From assembly GCF_000166135.1 (NCBI RefSeq), contig NC_014666.1, positions 1,364,001 to 1,428,000 on the forward strand: a stretch of 64,000 nucleotides of DNA, written 5' to 3'. How positions within the stretch are numbered: position 1 is the first letter of the stretch; every line of letters begins with the position of its first letter. Below the pieces are notes generated by a model, which was given only the letters and a program-made list of their open reading frames with translations, was not told the DNA's origin and made no database searches. Below, in pieces: positions 53,163 to 62,980 of this stretch. Source of the DNA: Pseudofrankia inefficax (GTDB lineage Bacteria > Actinomycetota > Actinomycetes > Frankiales > Frankiaceae). Position numbers and translations under genes: made by a program.

Positions 53163-54203
53163 ATGACGACGCCTGGAGCGGGCCCACCAAGGCCGCCGAC
53201 CGGGCCCGACCCGCTCGGCCGGACCGGGCCGTGGTCGAAACCGCAGTGGTCCGCGCCGTACTCCGCCGGACAGCAGTGGCCGCCCTACACCCCCGGCCAG
53301 CCCGGCGGCCCTGCCGCGGATCCGTCGCAGCGGCGGCCCTGGATGCGGCTGGAGGGCTGGGACTGGCGCCGGACCAGGCCCCGGGTGCCCGACGCGGTCG
53401 GCGCGGACCTGGAACGGCGCGCCGCCTGGCGGCAGACCCGCGCGGCCGGCCGATATGTCCGCCGGGCGCAGTGGACGGCCGGCTGGTGGGCCGGGTTCGG
53501 CGTCATCACAGCCGGGATCGGCGAGGCGATCGACCCGTCGGCTGGGTGGCTGTGGCTGGCCGTCGGCGCGGGTGCGCTGGTCAACAGCGGCGTCTGGGTC
53601 GCGCACGCGGCCCGCTACCGGCTGCGCAACCCGGGGCCGCCGCTGCCGGTGGCACCCGCGCCGGGCGTCCGGGCGCTGACCGGCTCGGCGGCGGCCGCTC
53701 CGTTGCGCCGCGGGGAGGCGGCGATCACGGCCTTCCTCGCGCTGTCCCGGCCGCTGCCCCCGGGCCCGACCGCGGACGTGGTGCGTGGCGCGATGGCCTC
53801 GGCGGCCGAGGTCGTCGACGGGCTGCGGCTGCGGGCGAGCCGGGTGATCGCCTGTGAGGAGGCGGCCAGGGCGGTGACCGACCCGGCGGGGCGGGCGCAG
53901 GTCAACGCCGCGGCGCGGGCCCTCGTCGCGGAGATGGAGGCCGCCATGCGCGCGCTCGACGAGCTCGTCGCGGCATCGGCGGAGGTCGTCGGTGCCGGCG
54001 CGGCGGCGGGCGGCCTCCCGCTGGCAGGCGTCGCCGGCCCGCGACCGGTCGGCGGCGCGGGGCTTGGGATGTCGCCCGTCGATGTCGACGGGCTCGCCGC
54101 CCAGGCCGAGAACCTGCGCGGCTACGCCGCCGGCCTGCGCGAGCTGGCCGGTGGACGGCCGAGCTCCGGCGCCGAGAACGGCTGGAAGCAGCCCTGGGCC
54201 TAG
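53163..54203 (+). CDS. PspM-like phage-shock membrane protein
   Basis: 346 residues. Pro/Gly-rich N-terminus (1-60), two membrane segments (about 104-122 and 127-147), then a long helical cytoplasmic part (about 175-275) and a Gly/Pro linker. This layout and the position directly after pspA match PspM (Rv2743c) of the mycobacterial Psp system, which tethers PspA to the membrane. Sequence similarity by eye is limited, so the name is partly from context. Start ATG 53163. The stop shares a CTAG with the stop of the convergent MFS gene. Confidence 0.75.
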   Translation: MTTPGAGPPRPPTGPDPLGRTGPWSKPQWSAPYSAGQQWPPYTPGQPGGPAADPSQRRPWMRLEGWDWRRTRPRVPDAVGADLERRAAWRQTRAAGRYVRRAQWTAGWWAGFGVITAGIGEAIDPSAGWLWLAVGAGALVNSGVWVAHAARYRLRNPGPPLPVAPAPGVRALTGSAAAAPLRRGEAAITAFLALSRPLPPGPTADVVRGAMASAAEVVDGLRLRASRVIACEEAARAVTDPAGRAQVNAAARALVAEMEAAMRALDELVAASAEVVGAGAAAGGLPLAGVAGPRPVGGAGLGMSPVDVDGLAAQAENLRGYAAGLRELAGGRPSSGAENGWKQPWA

Positions 54204-55738
54204 CCGGCGACGGTGCCCGGCTCGGCGGGCTGCCCGGCGGCCAGGTGGGTGGCGGGCAGGCGCCGGGCCACGACGATGCTCACCAGGCCCACCGCGACGG
54301 AAATGGCGAAGGCCACGGCCAGGCCGGTCGGCGACGCCGCCTGCCCGGCCGCGTCGACGTGCCCGCCCTGACCGGCCGAGCTGCCGGCGGCCACCGCGAC
54401 CCCGCCCAGGCCGGTGCCGAACGCGGTGCCCAGGTTGTCCGCGAGCGAGACCGAGCCGCTCGCGGCGCCCTGCCGGCCCGGCGGTGCCGCGTTCAGCGCG
54501 ACGTTCATGCACGGCGAGTACGAGAGGCCGATGCCGTACGCGGCCACCGACCAGAACGCGAGACCGACGGGCAGCGGGACCGCCGAGTCGAGCAGCGTCA
54601 CGCCGGCCCCGGCGATACCGACGACCATGAGGCCCATCCCGGTCGTGACCAGGAAACGCGCGGAATGGCGGACGGCGAGCCTGGCCTGGGTCCAGGATCC
54701 GCAGGTCCAGATGATCGCGGCCGCGGTGACGCCGATGCCCGCGACGCCCGTCGTCGAGTGGCGGTGCGAGGTGATGGTCAGCGGAAGGAAGGCCTCCGCG
54801 CCGAAGTAGACGAACGCGATCAGCCCGCGCGAGATCACCGCCGCGGGCGCCCCCGCTCTCGCCCGCGATGCCCCGGCCGGCAGCAGCCGGCTTAACGGCC
54901 GCAGCCCGGCCAGCAGGCCGGCCGCGACCAGCGGAATCCCGAGCAGGGAACGGCTGGTCAGCCCGGCGAGCACCAGGCCGGCTCCCACCGCGACCAGCAC
55001 CGCCCGCAGCAGCGGAGTTCGTCCCGTCTCCTCCGCCGGCCAGATGTCCACCATCGCGGCGGCCCGCCCGGAACCGGCGAGCTCGTCGGCCGGAGGACCG
55101 TCGGCGAGATCGGTGGGCCCGGCGGCCAGCCGGCGGGCGGCGAGGCGCATCGCGTAGACCGTGACGCCGCCGGCGAGCACGACCAGCGGGATCAGGCCGC
55201 CGAACACCCAGCGCCAGCCGGCCTGCTCCGTGACCAACGCGGCCACCGCGGGCCCGCCGAGGCTCGGCACCACCCAGGCCGTGGAGATCACGGCGAACAT
55301 CTTCGGCCGGATCTCGGCCGGGTACATCTGGCCGATCGTCGCCATGTTGATCGAGGTCATGGCGCCCGCGCCCAGGCCCTGTAACCCGCGGCCCACGATC
55401 ACCACAGGCATGCTGACCGCGGTCGCCGCCACCGCGAGGCCCACGCCGAACGCCAACAGGCCAACGAGCAGGGGCCGGGCCGCTCCCGTCCGGTCCATGG
55501 CCGCTCCGGCCAGCACCGCGCCGACGACCGTGGTCAGGAAGAACGCTCCGGTCACCCAACCGTAGAGGTTCAGGCCCCGCAGGTCGGCCGACATCGCGGG
55601 CGCGACGGTCAGCACGGCCAGCGACTCGAACGCGACGAGCGTGATGGTCGAGACCAGCCCGATGCTGAGGATCCGCAGCTCGGGTCCCCAGATCCGGGCC
55701 GGGGGCGCGGTGCGCGGCCGGTCGGCGAGCGCGGTCAC
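54200..55738 (-). CDS. MFS transporter, drug exporter type
   Basis: 512 residues from GTG 55738. About 12-14 membrane segments. The first loop has GAAMDRTGAARPLLVG (motif A region), and VIVGRGLQGLGAGAMTSINMATIG (landmark GRGLQGLGAGA) is the helix-4/motif B region of DHA-type drug/proton antiporters. A polar loop near 215-250 separates the halves. Substrate unknown. It starts 5 nt after the stop of the Lhr helicase gene on the same strand, so co-transcription is likely. The open frame beyond the start runs into the helicase gene and is not coding in this phase. Confidence 0.88.
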   Translation of the reverse strand: MTALADRPRTAPPARIWGPELRILSIGLVSTITLVAFESLAVLTVAPAMSADLRGLNLYGWVTGAFFLTTVVGAVLAGAAMDRTGAARPLLVGLLAFGVGLAVAATAVSMPVVIVGRGLQGLGAGAMTSINMATIGQMYPAEIRPKMFAVISTAWVVPSLGGPAVAALVTEQAGWRWVFGGLIPLVVLAGGVTVYAMRLAARRLAAGPTDLADGPPADELAGSGRAAAMVDIWPAEETGRTPLLRAVLVAVGAGLVLAGLTSRSLLGIPLVAAGLLAGLRPLSRLLPAGASRARAGAPAAVISRGLIAFVYFGAEAFLPLTITSHRHSTTGVAGIGVTAAAIIWTCGSWTQARLAVRHSARFLVTTGMGLMVVGIAGAGVTLLDSAVPLPVGLAFWSVAAYGIGLSYSPCMNVALNAAPPGRQGAASGSVSLADNLGTAFGTGLGGVAVAAGSSAGQGGHVDAAGQAASPTGLAVAFAISVAVGLVSIVVARRLPATHLAAGQPAEPGTVAG

Positions 55739-55742
55739 GCGC

Positions 55743-58700
55743 TCAGCCCCGCAGCCGCAGGCCGCCGCGCGGCGTCGGGTGGAAGCCCGCGCGCACCAGC
55801 GCGTCGCCGAGCGCGCTGCCGGTGATCGCCCGACCGTCCGCCCGCTCGACGGCGAGCTGGCCGAGCCAGCCGTCACGCACGGCCAACGCCAGCGCGTCGA
55901 CCGCGGGTTGCAGGGCACGCGCGGGCTCCGGCCAGGACAGCAACGTCTTCCCTCCCCGCTCCACGTACAGCACCAGGTCGCCGTCGACCAGCACCACCAG
56001 CGCCCCCGCCTTGCGGCCGGGCCGGTGGCCCGGCCCGTCCGGATCCTCGGACCGGGCCGGCCACGGCAGCGCGGCGCCGTAGGGGTTCGCCGGGTCTGTC
56101 GCCGCGAGCACGACCGCGCGACGGTCGGTCTCGCGGCGCGCGCCCGGCTGGGCACGCCCGCCGGGCGCGGGGAACGCAACCGCTCCGAGGGCTCCGGTTA
56201 TTCCGCCGGGCTGTTCGACCCAGTCGGGCTCCTCGTCGGCGGCGCGCTGGGTGGCGGCGACGGCCCGCAGCCGGTCCACCGCGCCGGGCATCGCGAACTG
56301 GGCGGCGCCGAGCCCTTCGACGAAGTAGCCGCGGCGGGCCCGGCCGGCGTCCTCGAAGGCGGACAGCACCCGGTAGACGGCGGCGAACCCGCCGGGCGCG
56401 CGCTCGGCGACGACCGCGCCGCGGGTGACGAGGCCGTGCCGGTCCAGCAGGGTCTCCGCCAGCGCGTGGGCCCGCCGGGTCGGGTCGGTGTCGCGGGGCG
56501 GCAGCAGCGACCAGCGTCCGGCGACCATGGGCGGACCGCCGCGACGGGGGGTCGCGGGCCGGCCGGCCCCTCGTCCGGTGCCGGTGAGGCCGGCGCCGTA
56601 GCCGGAGGCGAACCGCATGGTGGACCGCCGCGGCCGGGGCGGGGCGCGGTGAGTGGTCGCCGAGCCGCCGGACAGCCGGGCCCGCAGCGGGGCGAGCGTG
56701 TCGTTGGTGATCAGGCCGGCCCAGACGAGATCCCAGATCACGCCGGCCAGCGCGGTGTCGTCGAGGCTGCCGACCCGGTCGGACAGCGTCCGGAAGAACA
56801 GGGCCTGGTCGTCGGCGAGCGCGTCGAGCACGGCCCGGTGCAGTGGGGTCGCCGCGGCGTCGTCGATCATCAGGTCCGGCCCGTCGTCCGTGGGCGGGTG
56901 TTGGCTGCCGTCGGCCGGCCGCTCTCCGGCCTCGCCGGTGGCCAGCGCGGCGAGATCCACCGTCGCCGCTCGCGAGGACGGACTGGGCTCGCCGGTGTCC
57001 CCTGCTCGCGCGGCCAGGGCGGGCAGAAGCAGCGGGGCGGCGTCGGCGAGCATCAGAGTCACCCAGCCGTCGTCGCCGGGCAGGCCACCCGCGCCGGCCC
57101 AGAGCACCTCGCCGGTCGCGCACAGCTCGTCGAGCATCGCCGGCGAGTAGTCCGCGACCCGGGCCGGCAGGACCAGCTGCTCCCAGGCGCTCGCCGGGAT
57201 CAGCGCCCCCTGCAGCTGCTCGACCGCCCGCGCGACGGCGTCGACGCCGCGGGACCGTCCCGCCGTCACCGCCTGCCAGGCCGGCAGGAAGGCGCCGAGG
57301 GCCCGCGGCGGCACGGCCTCGACCTCGCGGCGCGACGCGGCGAGGCTGCGGCGACGCAGCCGGCGCAGCACCTCGGCGTCACACCACTGCTCCCCGGTCC
57401 GGCCCGGACGCAGCTCGCCGCGCACCAACCGGCCCGCGCCCACCAACCGTTCGAGCGCGCCGACGGCCACCGAGACGCCGAGGCCGAACCTGGCGGCGAG
57501 CTCCTCGGCGTCGAAGGGGCCGCGCGTGCGGGTGAACCGGGAGACCAGGTCGCCCAGCGGATCGCGGACCGGCTCGGTGAACGCCGTCGGCACTCCCATC
57601 GGCAGCGGCACCCCCAACGCGTCCCGCAGCCGTCCGGCGTCCTCGACCGCGACCCAGCGCTCCTCGCCCGCGATCCGTACCTCCAGGGCCCGACCGGCAG
57701 CAGCCAGGGCCCGCAGCCACTCCTCGGTCGCGCCCCTGGCCAGCGCCTCCGCGGTGGTCAGGTCGCCAAGCACCCGCAGCAGGTCGGCGGCGCCCTCGAC
57801 GTCACGGGCCCGCCGGTCGGGCGCGAGCCGGGCCAGCTCCGCCTCGACCTCGGCGAGGGCCGTCGGGTCGATCAGCTCCCGCAGGTCGGTCTCGCCGAGC
57901 AGCTCGGCCAGCAGCCGGCTGTCCAGGGACAGCATCTGCGCGCGGCGCTCGGCCAGCGGCGCGTCGCCGTCGTAGAGGAACGTGGCGACGTAGCCGAACA
58001 GCAGGGAGCGGGCGAACGGCGACGGCGCCGGGGTCTCCACCTCGACCACCCGCAGCCGGCGGGCGTCGACGTCGCGATGCAGCTCGACCAGCGCCGGGAC
58101 GTCGAACACGTCCTGCAGGCACTCCCGCATCGTCTCCAGCACCACCGGGAAGTTCTCGAACCCGGCCGCCACCGACAGCAGCGCGGCGCTGCGCTGGCGC
58201 TGCTGCCACAGCGGCGTGCGCCGGCCGGGGGAGCGACGCGGCAGCAGCAGGGCGCGCCCGGCACACTCGCGGAACCGGCTGGCGAACAGCGCGCTCGCGC
58301 CGACCTCGGTCCGCACGACCGCGGCGATCTCGTCCGGGTCGAAGACGACGTCCGCGGCGCCCGGCGCGGCGTCGGCGTCCGGCACCCGGGCGACGATGCC
58401 GTCGTCGGTGTGCATGACCTGCACCTCGGCGCCGTACCGCTCCCGCAGCCGGCCGGCGATCGCCAGCGCCCACGGGGCGTTCACCCTGGCGCCGAACGGG
58501 GAGTGCACCGCGAGGCGCCAGTCGCCCAGCTCGTCGCGGAACCGTTCGACCACCAGGGTCCGGTCGTCGGACAGCCGCCCGGCCGCCTCCCGCTGCTCGT
58601 CAAGGTAGGCGAGCAGGTTGCTCGTCGCCCACTCGTCGAGGCCGGCCTGCCGCAGCCGCGCCTCGGCGTCCTGCGGGCTCTTCCTCGTCAGCTCCCGCAG

Positions 58701-60770
58701 GAACGCTCCGAGCGCGCGGCCGAGCTCGGCCGGCCGGCCGGGGGAGTCGCCGTGCCAGAACGGCAGCCGTCCGGGCCGGCCGGGCGCGGGGGTGACCAGC
58801 ACCCGGTCCGGGGTGATCTCCTCGATCCGCCAGCTCGACGAGCCCAGCAGCACGACGTCGCCGACGCGTGACTCGTAGACCATCTCCTCGTCCAGCTCGC
58901 CGACCCGGCTGGCCTTCTCGCCGACGAGGAACACCCCGAACAGGCCCCGGTCGGGGATCGTGCCGCCGCTGGTGACCGCGAGCCGCTGGGCGCCGGGCCG
59001 GCCGGCGACGGTGTTCGCCGCGCGGTCCCAGACGATCCGGGGGCGCAGCTCGGCGAACGCGTCCGACGGGTAACGGCCGGACAGCATGTCCAGCACCGCC
59101 TCGAACGCGCCGCCCGGCAGCGTCGCGAACGGCGCCGCCCGGCGGACCAGCGCGCCCAGCTCCGCCACCGGCCAGGTGTCGACGGCCGTCATCGCCACGA
59201 TCTGCTGGGCCAGCACGTCCAGCGGGTTACGCGGGTAGCGGGCCTCCTCGATCGCGCCGTCGCGCATCCGCTCGGCGACGACGGCCGCCTCCAGCAGGTC
59301 GGCGCGATGGCTGGGGAGCACGACGCCGCGGCTCTCGACCCCGACCTGGTGGCCGGCCCGGCCGACCCGCTGCATGCCCGCGGCCACGCTGGGCGGCGAC
59401 GAGATCTGGACGACGAGGTCGACGGCGCCCATGTCGATGCCCAGCTCCAGGCTGGACGTCGCGACGACGGCGGGCAGCCGGCCGGCCTTGAGGTCCTCCT
59501 CGATCAGCAGCCGCTGCTCCCGGCTCACGCTGCCGTGATGCGCGCGGGCCACCTCGGCTGTCGGCAGGGATCCACGGGCCAGTCCGGCGGCGCCCATGAC
59601 CTCGGCGGGCGTCACCCGCGTGGGCTCGGCGTGGTAGCCGAGCGGGCCGTCGAGCTCGTCGGACTGGCCGTCGGGCGGCCCGGCTGGCGGGCCGTCTAGG
59701 TCGATCCGGCCGCCGCCGCGGTGGACGCTCGCGTTCTCGGCCGCGATCAGCCGTTCGGTGTGCAGCTCGTTCAGCCGGGCGCAGAGCCGCTCGGCGACCC
59801 GGCGGGAGTTGGCGAAGACGATCGTCGACGTGTGAGCCTCGATCAGGTCGAGGACCCGGGCCTCCACCGCCGGCCAGATCGACGGCTTGGCCGGCTCGGC
59901 CGCCGGCGGGCCGTCAGCGAGGCTTTCCAACGTCGGCAGCCCCGACACCCCGCCCGGCGCCGTCAGCCCGGCCAGACCGTCCGGAGCGCCCGGGTCGGCC
60001 ATGTCCCGCACCGGCACCACCACGTCCACCAGCAGCGTCTTCCGGGCCGGCGGCCGGACCACCGTCACCGGCCGGGTGCCGCCGAGGAACCGGGCGACCT
60101 CCTCGACCGGGCGCACCGTGGCCGAGAGCCCGATCCGACGGGCCGGCGCCGCCGCGGGGGCCGGATCGCCGCCCGACTCCGACGTCCGCAGCGCGTCCAG
60201 CCGCTCCAGACTGAGGGCCAGGTGGGCGCCGCGCTTGGTGCTCGCGACCGCGTGCACCTCGTCGACGATGACCGTCTCCACCGCGCGCAGCGCCTCGCGC
60301 GCCTGGCTGGTCAGGACGAGGAAGAGCGACTCCGGGGTGGTGATCAGAATGTCCGGCGGGGTTCGGCCGAAGGCTCGCCGCTCGGTCGCGGGGGTGTCTC
60401 CCGTCCGCATCCCGATCCTGATCTCGGGGACGGTCTGGCCGAGCCGGGTCGCCGCCGCCTGGATGCCCGCCAGCGGCGCGCGCAGGTTGCGGGCGACGTC
60501 CACGGCCAGAGCCTTGAGCGGGCTGACGTAGAGCACCCGGCAGCGCCGGGTCGGGTCGGCCGGCGGCCCGGAGCGCACCAGCTCGTCGAGCGACCACAGG
60601 AACGCCGCCAGCGTCTTGCCGGATCCGGTCGGTGCCACCACCAGAGCGCTTCCGCCGGCGCGCACCGCCGCCCAGGCGCCCGCCTGGGCCGGGGTCGGCG
60701 CCGGGAAGGCAGCCTGGAACCACGCCCTGGTCGGCGCCGAGAACGCGGCGAGCGGATCGGAGTCTGGCAC
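55743..60770 (-). CDS. lhr: Lhr-type large ATP-dependent helicase
   Basis: 1675 residues. Superfamily 2 helicase: Walker A APTGSGKTLAAF (about 44-55), DEVHAVASTKRG (about 168), then the second RecA fold with ATSSLELGIDMG and QRVGRAGHQ. A Lhr winged-helix/beta-barrel core follows (DEVVLLGSSSWRIEEI-like block), and the long C-terminal part (about 1000-1675) contains the uracil/DNA-handling region common in actinobacterial Lhr, ending GDALVRAGFHPTPRGGLRLRG. It acts in DNA repair; the mycobacterial homologue is a DNA-damage-induced 3'-5' translocase. GTG 60770 matches the start of homologues (SDPLAAFSAPTRAWF); GTG 60791 is possible. Confidence 0.93.
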   Translation of the reverse strand: MPDSDPLAAFSAPTRAWFQAAFPAPTPAQAGAWAAVRAGGSALVVAPTGSGKTLAAFLWSLDELVRSGPPADPTRRCRVLYVSPLKALAVDVARNLRAPLAGIQAAATRLGQTVPEIRIGMRTGDTPATERRAFGRTPPDILITTPESLFLVLTSQAREALRAVETVIVDEVHAVASTKRGAHLALSLERLDALRTSESGGDPAPAAAPARRIGLSATVRPVEEVARFLGGTRPVTVVRPPARKTLLVDVVVPVRDMADPGAPDGLAGLTAPGGVSGLPTLESLADGPPAAEPAKPSIWPAVEARVLDLIEAHTSTIVFANSRRVAERLCARLNELHTERLIAAENASVHRGGGRIDLDGPPAGPPDGQSDELDGPLGYHAEPTRVTPAEVMGAAGLARGSLPTAEVARAHHGSVSREQRLLIEEDLKAGRLPAVVATSSLELGIDMGAVDLVVQISSPPSVAAGMQRVGRAGHQVGVESRGVVLPSHRADLLEAAVVAERMRDGAIEEARYPRNPLDVLAQQIVAMTAVDTWPVAELGALVRRAAPFATLPGGAFEAVLDMLSGRYPSDAFAELRPRIVWDRAANTVAGRPGAQRLAVTSGGTIPDRGLFGVFLVGEKASRVGELDEEMVYESRVGDVVLLGSSSWRIEEITPDRVLVTPAPGRPGRLPFWHGDSPGRPAELGRALGAFLRELTRKSPQDAEARLRQAGLDEWATSNLLAYLDEQREAAGRLSDDRTLVVERFRDELGDWRLAVHSPFGARVNAPWALAIAGRLRERYGAEVQVMHTDDGIVARVPDADAAPGAADVVFDPDEIAAVVRTEVGASALFASRFRECAGRALLLPRRSPGRRTPLWQQRQRSAALLSVAAGFENFPVVLETMRECLQDVFDVPALVELHRDVDARRLRVVEVETPAPSPFARSLLFGYVATFLYDGDAPLAERRAQMLSLDSRLLAELLGETDLRELIDPTALAEVEAELARLAPDRRARDVEGAADLLRVLGDLTTAEALARGATEEWLRALAAAGRALEVRIAGEERWVAVEDAGRLRDALGVPLPMGVPTAFTEPVRDPLGDLVSRFTRTRGPFDAEELAARFGLGVSVAVGALERLVGAGRLVRGELRPGRTGEQWCDAEVLRRLRRRSLAASRREVEAVPPRALGAFLPAWQAVTAGRSRGVDAVARAVEQLQGALIPASAWEQLVLPARVADYSPAMLDELCATGEVLWAGAGGLPGDDGWVTLMLADAAPLLLPALAARAGDTGEPSPSSRAATVDLAALATGEAGERPADGSQHPPTDDGPDLMIDDAAATPLHRAVLDALADDQALFFRTLSDRVGSLDDTALAGVIWDLVWAGLITNDTLAPLRARLSGGSATTHRAPPRPRRSTMRFASGYGAGLTGTGRGAGRPATPRRGGPPMVAGRWSLLPPRDTDPTRRAHALAETLLDRHGLVTRGAVVAERAPGGFAAVYRVLSAFEDAGRARRGYFVEGLGAAQFAMPGAVDRLRAVAATQRAADEEPDWVEQPGGITGALGAVAFPAPGGRAQPGARRETDRRAVVLAATDPANPYGAALPWPARSEDPDGPGHRPGRKAGALVVLVDGDLVLYVERGGKTLLSWPEPARALQPAVDALALAVRDGWLGQLAVERADGRAITGSALGDALVRAGFHPTPRGGLRLRG

Positions 60771-61324
60771 GCCCGCCAGTCTGCCTCCCACCTACGACAT
60801 AACGCCCCGGTCGGCCCGGCCGCGCCGCTGGCTGGCAGTCGGTGGCCGGCAGCCGGCAGCCGGCCTCGGCGGAGGCCGCCGCCCCGCCGGACCCGCGGCG
60901 CGGGACCACGTGAGTCATACCTGGTGGCCGGAAATCCGCCGAGATCTATCGCCACCAGTGCCGAGCCCGGCAAGGCCGGCCCGGCCGGCTTGATCGCCGT
61001 TTCGGCCCTCAGGTGGTCGTGAAACCGCCCCGATTACAGCCGCCCGAGGGCCAAAACGGCGATCTTGCCGGTGTTGGGGCGGGGCGAACCTTGCCAGGAG
61101 CGGCACTAGGTATGACTCGCGTGGGGCGGCAACGCAAGGCGGGCCGATTTGTCTGGATTGCGGACCGGATCGCGATCAAGGCTGCCCCTTGGGTGGACGG
61201 GGCACGCGGTGGAGGCCGTGGCGATCCGTGAGCGGGATAGGTGGCCGGCTTGCCGGGACGCGTCTGGCGCGGGCGGGCTGACCTGGCTGGTAGGCCCCAC
61301 ATCCGGGCGCGGCACACTGAACAG
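60771..61324. other. Intergenic region between lhr and DUF3046 genes
   Basis: 554 nt between divergent genes. It contains copy 3 of the ~73-bp repeat, enclosed by 16-bp inverted arms at 60907-60922 and 61108-61123. No gene could be supported. Confidence 0.5.
60992..61064. repeat. ~73-bp palindromic repeat, copy 3
   Basis: Arms gatcgccgtttcggccctc and gagggccaaaacggcgatc. Same length and order as the copies at 29482 and 42088. Confidence 0.88.
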
Positions 61325-61519
61325 GTGCGACTCACCGAGTTCTGGTCCAGGATGAACCGCCAATTCGGGACCGAGTATGCGGAATCGGTTGCCCGGGACC
61401 ATGTGCTGGGCAGCCTGGGCGGCGCGACCGTCGAGGGCGCCCTGGCCCGCGGCGACGACGCGAAGGCCGTCTGGCGCGCCGTCTGCCAGGAGTTCGACGT
61501 CCCGGCCAAGGAGCACTGA
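61325..61519 (+). CDS. DUF3046 family protein
   Basis: 64 residues from GTG 61325: VRLTEFWSRMNRQFGTEYAESVARDHVLGSLGG... with key blocks LTEFWSRM, SVARDHVLGSLGG and VWRAVCQEFDVP. This small family is found just upstream of recA in actinobacteria (Rv2738c in M. tuberculosis). Function unknown. CACACT ends 6 nt before the GTG, so it may be leaderless. The longer frame from 61241 lacks conservation. Confidence 0.88.
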   Translation: MRLTEFWSRMNRQFGTEYAESVARDHVLGSLGGATVEGALARGDDAKAVWRAVCQEFDVPAKEH

Positions 61520-61602
61520 CCGGCCTCGCCGGGCCCCGCGCCCGGTGCCTTGCCGGCACACCTGGGGAAAAGTCGGGGCGCGCTGGCGCGTCGACGTTCA
61601 GG

Positions 61603-61618
61603 TCGAACGAGTGTTCGG
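61603..61618. promoter_or_regulatory. LexA (SOS) box upstream of recA
   Basis: TCGAACgagtGTTCGG fits the actinobacterial SOS box (TCGAACNNNNGTTCGA) at all but the last base. It lies 126 nt before the recA ATG. Confidence 0.85.
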
Positions 61619-61672
61619 TTAGTCTGTCCACAGGGGGACGGTTGTCCACAGTTGCGGGCCACCCTCTCGAAA

Positions 61673-61695
61673 CTGTCGGACCCACCCCCTAACGT
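61673..61695 (+). promoter_or_regulatory. RecA-NDp-type (PafBC) promoter of recA
   Basis: CTGTCGGAC, exactly 8 nt, then TAACGT. This matches the layout TTGTCRGTG-N8-TANNNT of the LexA-independent damage promoter of mycobacterial recA. Expected start near 61702, 43 nt before the ATG. Confidence 0.6.
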
Positions 61696-61744
61696 CGCCT
61701 TCGTGGCCACCAAGACTCGACGACCTCAGCCAGGAGTAGCTCCC

Positions 61745-62782
61745 ATGGCAGGACCCGACCGCGACAAGGCGCTCGACAACGCCCTCGCGCAGATTGACAA
61801 GCAGTTCGGCAAGGGCTCCGTCATGCGTCTCGGCGACGAGACCCGGGCCCCGATCCAGGCGATCCCGACCGGCTCGATCGCCCTCGACGTGGCCCTCGGG
61901 ATCGGTGGGCTGCCGCGCGGCCGGATCATCGAGATCTACGGCCCGGAGTCGTCCGGCAAGACGACGGTCGCGCTGCACGCGGTGGCCAGTGCCCAGGCCG
62001 CCGGCGGCATCGCCGCCTTCATCGACGCCGAGCACGCGCTCGACCCGGACTACGCGGGGAAGCTGGGCGTGGACACCGACAACCTGCTGGTCTCCCAGCC
62101 GGACACCGGTGAGCAGGCCCTGGAGATCGCCGACCTGCTGGTCCGGTCCGGCGCGCTGGACATCATCGTCATCGACTCGGTCGCGGCGCTGGTGCCCCGC
62201 GCCGAGATCGAGGGCGAGATGGGCGACAGCCACGTCGGCCTGCAGGCCCGGCTGATGTCCCAGGCGCTGCGGAAGATGACCGGCGCGCTGTCGAACTCGA
62301 ACACGACCGCGATCTTCATCAACCAGCTGCGCGAGAAGATCGGCGTGATGTTCGGCTCGCCGGAGACCACCACAGGTGGAAAGGCGCTGAAGTTCTACGC
62401 CTCCGTCCGCCTCGACGTCCGCCGGATCGAGACGCTCAAGGACGGCGCTGACGCGGTCGGCAACCGGACCAGGGTCAAGGTCGTCAAGAACAAGGTGGCC
62501 CCGCCTTTCCGGACCGCCGAGTTCGACATCGTCTACGGCGGCGGCATCAGCCGTGAGGGCTCCCTCATCGACATGGGCGTCGAGCACGCGATCATCCGGA
62601 AGTCCGGCGCCTGGTACACCTACGACGGCGACCAGCTCGGCCAGGGCAAGGAGAACGCCCGCAACTTCCTGCGCGACAACCCCGACCTCGCCGACGAGAT
62701 CGAGAAGCGCATCAAGGAGAAGCTCGGCATCATCCCCACGCTCGACGGCGACACCCTGGCACCCGTCCCGGTCGACCTCTAG
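61745..62782 (+). CDS. recA: Recombinase RecA
   Basis: 345 residues, normal length, no intein. Strand-exchange ATPase and LexA coprotease. Walker [13 protein letters not shown] (about 66-77), the conserved [15 protein letters not shown] block, Walker [25 protein letters not shown] (landmark [10 protein letters not shown]), DNA-binding loop L2 [20 protein letters not shown] (about 205-225). ATG 61745 has AGGAG nearby; the open frame from 61550 runs through the promoter. recX follows after 198 nt. Confidence 0.98.
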   Translation: MAGPDRDKALDNALAQIDKQFGKGSVMRLGDETRAPIQAIPTGSIALDVALGIGGLPRGRIIEIYGPESSGKTTVALHAVASAQAAGGIAAFIDAEHALDPDYAGKLGVDTDNLLVSQPDTGEQALEIADLLVRSGALDIIVIDSVAALVPRAEIEGEMGDSHVGLQARLMSQALRKMTGALSNSNTTAIFINQLREKIGVMFGSPETTTGGKALKFYASVRLDVRRIETLKDGADAVGNRTRVKVVKNKVAPPFRTAEFDIVYGGGISREGSLIDMGVEHAIIRKSGAWYTYDGDQLGQGKENARNFLRDNPDLADEIEKRIKEKLGIIPTLDGDTLAPVPVDL

Positions 62783-62980
62783 CCCCTCACTGGCGGGTCT
62801 GTCTGTCCACACCGGAGCGCCGGCTGGCCTCCCGGCGCCTCTCGCCCTGCCACGCACTCTGCCGGCGCACCGCGCTGCCGTGGTGGGTCGGTTCCCCTGC
62901 CTGAGACGGCGGCGCAGCGGGGAAAGCGGGGACACGGGCCCTGGGGACGCCTGGATCGATCTTTTGAGCTAGGAGGGTGC

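Noticed and set aside
55641-58871. 1076-codon open frame on the plus strand
   Set aside because: Runs antisense to the Lhr helicase gene; its composition is Arg/Gln/Gly-rich shadow sequence with no motif, a usual effect of extreme GC3.
61550-61744. N-terminal extension of RecA by 65 residues
   Set aside because: It spans the SOS box and the damage promoter; the ATG at 61745 gives the normal RecA N-terminus.
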